From Rhodoglobus sp. (lineage in GTDB: Bacteria > Actinomycetota > Actinomycetes > Actinomycetales > Microbacteriaceae), in NCBI GenBank assembly GCA_025463605.1, contig JAODAV010000008.1, positions 1-35,567 on the forward strand: a stretch of DNA of 35,567 nt. The letters run 5' to 3'. The notes under the pieces were generated by a model that was not told the DNA's origin, searched no databases, and saw only the letters and a program-made list of their open reading frames with translations. The translations under genes were made by a program, and so were the position numbers. Numbering within the stretch: position 1 is the stretch's first letter; the number at the start of each line of letters is the position of its first letter. Below are positions 33,547-35,567 of this stretch, in pieces.

Positions 33547-34548
33547 GTGACCTCTCGTGTGACGATGTCCGACGTGGGGCACGCCGCCGGGGTATCCCAC
33601 CAGACCGTCTCGCGCGTGCTCAACGAGCCGCACCGGGTGAACCAGGAGACGCGCGACCGGGTCAACGACGCCATCAAGCGGCTCAAGTATCACCGCAGCA
33701 GCGTCGCGCGCGCGCTCGCTATGAATCGCACCAAGAGCATCGGGCTCATCAGCACGGGGCTCGCGCTGCACAGTCACTCGAAGCGCATGATCGCGTTCAA
33801 CGAGGCGGCGCGGGCGTCCGGCTACCAGGTGAGCATGGCGAGCCTGCCCACGGCGGAACGCGAACCCATGCAAGCGGCACTGGATGTGCTGATGGGCCAG
33901 GCCGTGGAGGGCATCGTGCTCATCGTTGCGGACAAGCGCGCCCTGGACATCCTCGACAGCCTCGAACTCGATGTGCCGTTCGTGGTCGCGGACTCGGGCG
34001 GCTCCACCGACAAGCACAATGTCGCAATCGACCAGTTCCTCGGCGCGCGCATGGCTACGGCGCACCTGGCCGATCTGGGACACGAGCGAATCGCTCACAT
34101 CGCTGGGCCCGACTGGTCCCTCGATGCAACCGAGCGCCTCCGAGGCTGGCGCACCGAGCTCGAGAGTCGGGGACTGCCGGTGAGCGAGCCCCTGTTCGGC
34201 AACTGGACTCCGGAGAGCGGGTACGAGCGGGGGCTCGAGCTCGCGGCATCCGGGGAGTTCACTGCGGTGTTCGCGGCCAACGACCAGATGACGCTCGGCG
34301 TGCTGCACGCGTTCGCCGACCGCGGCATGCGCGTGCCCGACGACATGAGCGTCGTGGGCTTCGACGACATCCCCGAAGCCGCGCACTTCATCCCGCCCCT
34401 CACCACGGTGCGCCAGGACTTCGTGCAGCTCGGTTTCCAGATCATGTCGACTCTCCTCTCGCTCATCGAGGAGACCGACATCGCCGAGCCCGTGCACACC
34501 GAGCCCGAACTGGTCGTGCGCAAGTCGACCGCGCCGCGGCGCCCGTAG
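33547..34548 (+). CDS. LacI family transcriptional regulator
   Basis: The 333-residue protein has an N-terminal helix-turn-helix (SDVGHAAGVSHQTVSRVLNEPHRV), the hinge helix, and a periplasmic-binding-like ligand domain (GIVLIVADKR, AANDQMTLGVL, VVGFDDIPEA). The GTG at 33547 follows AAGGAG. It lies 30 nt after the dehydratase in the same direction, so it is likely transcribed with the operon. It is the natural candidate to bind O1 and O2 and would be released by the imported sugar or its product. Confidence 0.95.
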   Translation: MTSRVTMSDVGHAAGVSHQTVSRVLNEPHRVNQETRDRVNDAIKRLKYHRSSVARALAMNRTKSIGLISTGLALHSHSKRMIAFNEAARASGYQVSMASLPTAEREPMQAALDVLMGQAVEGIVLIVADKRALDILDSLELDVPFVVADSGGSTDKHNVAIDQFLGARMATAHLADLGHERIAHIAGPDWSLDATERLRGWRTELESRGLPVSEPLFGNWTPESGYERGLELAASGEFTAVFAANDQMTLGVLHAFADRGMRVPDDMSVVGFDDIPEAAHFIPPLTTVRQDFVQLGFQIMSTLLSLIEETDIAEPVHTEPELVVRKSTAPRRP

Positions 34549-34585
34549 CGAGGCGTGCAGGGTCGCGGTCTGCCACGATGGCCCC

Positions 34586-35407
34586 ATGAGCATCGACCCG
34601 AGCACGCCTCCGCGTTCTTACTTGTTCGTGTGGATCGGCGTGATCGCAGCCGTGCTCGTCGCGGGGGTGTTCGTCGGGCTCGTGCTGCTGCTATCGAGAC
34701 TGTTGGGCACAACGGCCGACGGCCTGGCGGCTCCTGAGCCCGACTACCCGCCATACGTTGAAGCCGGATGCTCAACCTCCTGTCTCACCGAAGAGCAAGC
34801 CGCGCGGCTCGTGCCGTCCGCCGAGGCACTCGCCCTGTTCGACGGGCTCGAGCCGGATCCCGCTCATGTAGCGGCGCCGCCGACGCCCATAGGCACCTAC
34901 GTGGATGATGTGCACGGCGCCTACTTCACCGGTGACGGCGATCCGATCGTTTGCAGCTTCGCCCTCTCGCCAGCCCCTATCAGTCCCGCGAGCCCGTCAT
35001 TCGTCTCCCGCGACGACGTCGTGCTGGACCTCGGCGGCTACGCCGGTGCGACCACGACTGTCACCCAGTTCGTGCGCGTCTTCGAGTCCGACATCTACTC
35101 ATCGCGCTACCCGAGTTCGCTCACGTCGCCTATCAAGCAGTGCGCGCACTACGAATACACCGTCGAGGGTCTGCGTCGGACCGTGGAGGCATATCGCGCG
35201 CCGCTGGATCTTCCGACGGGTGTCGCCGGCGCCGGATGGATCGAGACATCCGCGGAGGGAAGCCGCGTCGTCGTCGACCTCCAACTCGAGAACCTCGCTT
35301 TGCGCACCGTCATCGTCAGCGCGCCGCACGCCGAGTTGTCCGGCGACGATATTGCGGCGCTCGTGGCGGCGACGGCGGAGGCGATGCTGGCGCTTGAGCA
35401 CGTCTAG
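34586..35407 (+). CDS. Membrane-anchored protein paralogous to that at 27349
   Basis: The 273-residue protein has one helix at about 12-37, then an extracytoplasmic domain. The cysteine pattern (CSTSCL, VCSFAL, QCAHYE) and the terminal GWIE...LALRTVIVSAPHAELSGDD region parallel the protein at 27349, but the proline-rich cytoplasmic part is lacking. The ATG has CACGAT 6 nt upstream. It is transcribed in the same direction as lacI, 37 nt away. Function unknown. Confidence 0.8.
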   Translation: MSIDPSTPPRSYLFVWIGVIAAVLVAGVFVGLVLLLSRLLGTTADGLAAPEPDYPPYVEAGCSTSCLTEEQAARLVPSAEALALFDGLEPDPAHVAAPPTPIGTYVDDVHGAYFTGDGDPIVCSFALSPAPISPASPSFVSRDDVVLDLGGYAGATTTVTQFVRVFESDIYSSRYPSSLTSPIKQCAHYEYTVEGLRRTVEAYRAPLDLPTGVAGAGWIETSAEGSRVVVDLQLENLALRTVIVSAPHAELSGDDIAALVAATAEAMLALEHV

Positions 35408-35434
35408 CCAGCCCGCGCTCAACGCCGTGGCCAG

Positions 35435-35567
35435 CTAGTCGCGGGGGCGCAGGCGGTTGAGAAGGATGAGTCCCGCGACCGCTACGAGGAGAGCGATCAC
35501 CAGCGCGAGCGCGATCTTGACCACGAAGAACACGCTGCCCAGCACCGCCTCGACAATCACCCACGCA
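35435..35567 (-). CDS. Partial membrane protein (N-terminus beyond window)
   Basis: The last 43 residues of a minus-strand reading frame end in VAGLILLNRLRPRD and contain one long hydrophobic helix. The start lies past the window edge. Nothing more can be said about its identity. It converges on the gene ending at 35407. Confidence 0.6.
   Translation of the reverse strand, partial: AWVIVEAVLGSVFFVVKIALALVIALLVAVAGLILLNRLRPRD

Noticed and set aside
32287..34605. Minus-strand ORF of 772 codons
   Set aside because: It lies antisense to the dehydratase and lacI genes, both with clear catalytic or DNA-binding motifs in the plus frame.

Overview
The window is GC-rich, densely coded chromosomal DNA from an actinobacterium, most likely a member of the Microbacteriaceae. 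This rests on strong GC bias, frequent GTG starts, many starts that look leaderless, and a core run (RNase J, DapA, dihydrofolate reductase, thymidylate synthase, DapB, M16 peptidase, PNPase) whose order I recall from that family. No species is assigned. I see no rRNA, tRNA, CRISPR array, insertion sequence or prophage.

Region 1 (1-11304) is a mostly minus-strand housekeeping block. It holds rnj (cut by the window edge), dapA, an AbiEi/DUF559-type protein, folA-thyA, dapB with a small membrane protein downstream, a histidine phosphatase and an M16 zinc peptidase. Between thyA and dapB lies a plus-strand redox group: membrane-anchored thioredoxin, DUF4395 protein, OsmC peroxiredoxin and an SDR39U1/TIGR01777 epimerase. 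A G-rich 26-bp tandem repeat follows folA.

Region 2 (11305-19008) is pnp with unusual neighbours. A TetR regulator, three small membrane proteins, an aldo/keto reductase and a PEBP protein lie between M16 and pnp. Two tandem paralogous lipoproteins lie upstream of pnp. The pnp gene has a long structured leader, a probable TTG start and a strong terminator.

Region 3 (19110-28809) holds a flavin group (dodecin, FMN reductase, LLM monooxygenase), an uncharacterised 137-aa protein, a 1251-residue patatin-like membrane protein, a PfkB kinase overlapping surE, a proline-rich membrane protein and a deazaflavin-type oxidoreductase.

Region 4 (28860-34548) is a self-contained catabolic operon. It has a promoter with two LacI-type operators, a sugar-binding lipoprotein, two CUT1-type permeases, an enolase-superfamily sugar-acid dehydratase and a LacI regulator. 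It has no ATPase gene, so it presumably borrows a shared one. The window ends with a membrane-anchored protein that looks paralogous to the one at 27349, and a partial membrane protein.

The most notable patterns are the repeated TANNNT-6/7-nt-start geometry in front of at least eight genes, the operator pair of the sugar operon, the two pairs of uncharacterised paralogous surface proteins, the tandem repeat after folA and the unusual surroundings of pnp. I found no convincing wholly new system. The best candidates for undescribed function are the lipoprotein pair and the thioredoxin/DUF4395 redox pair.
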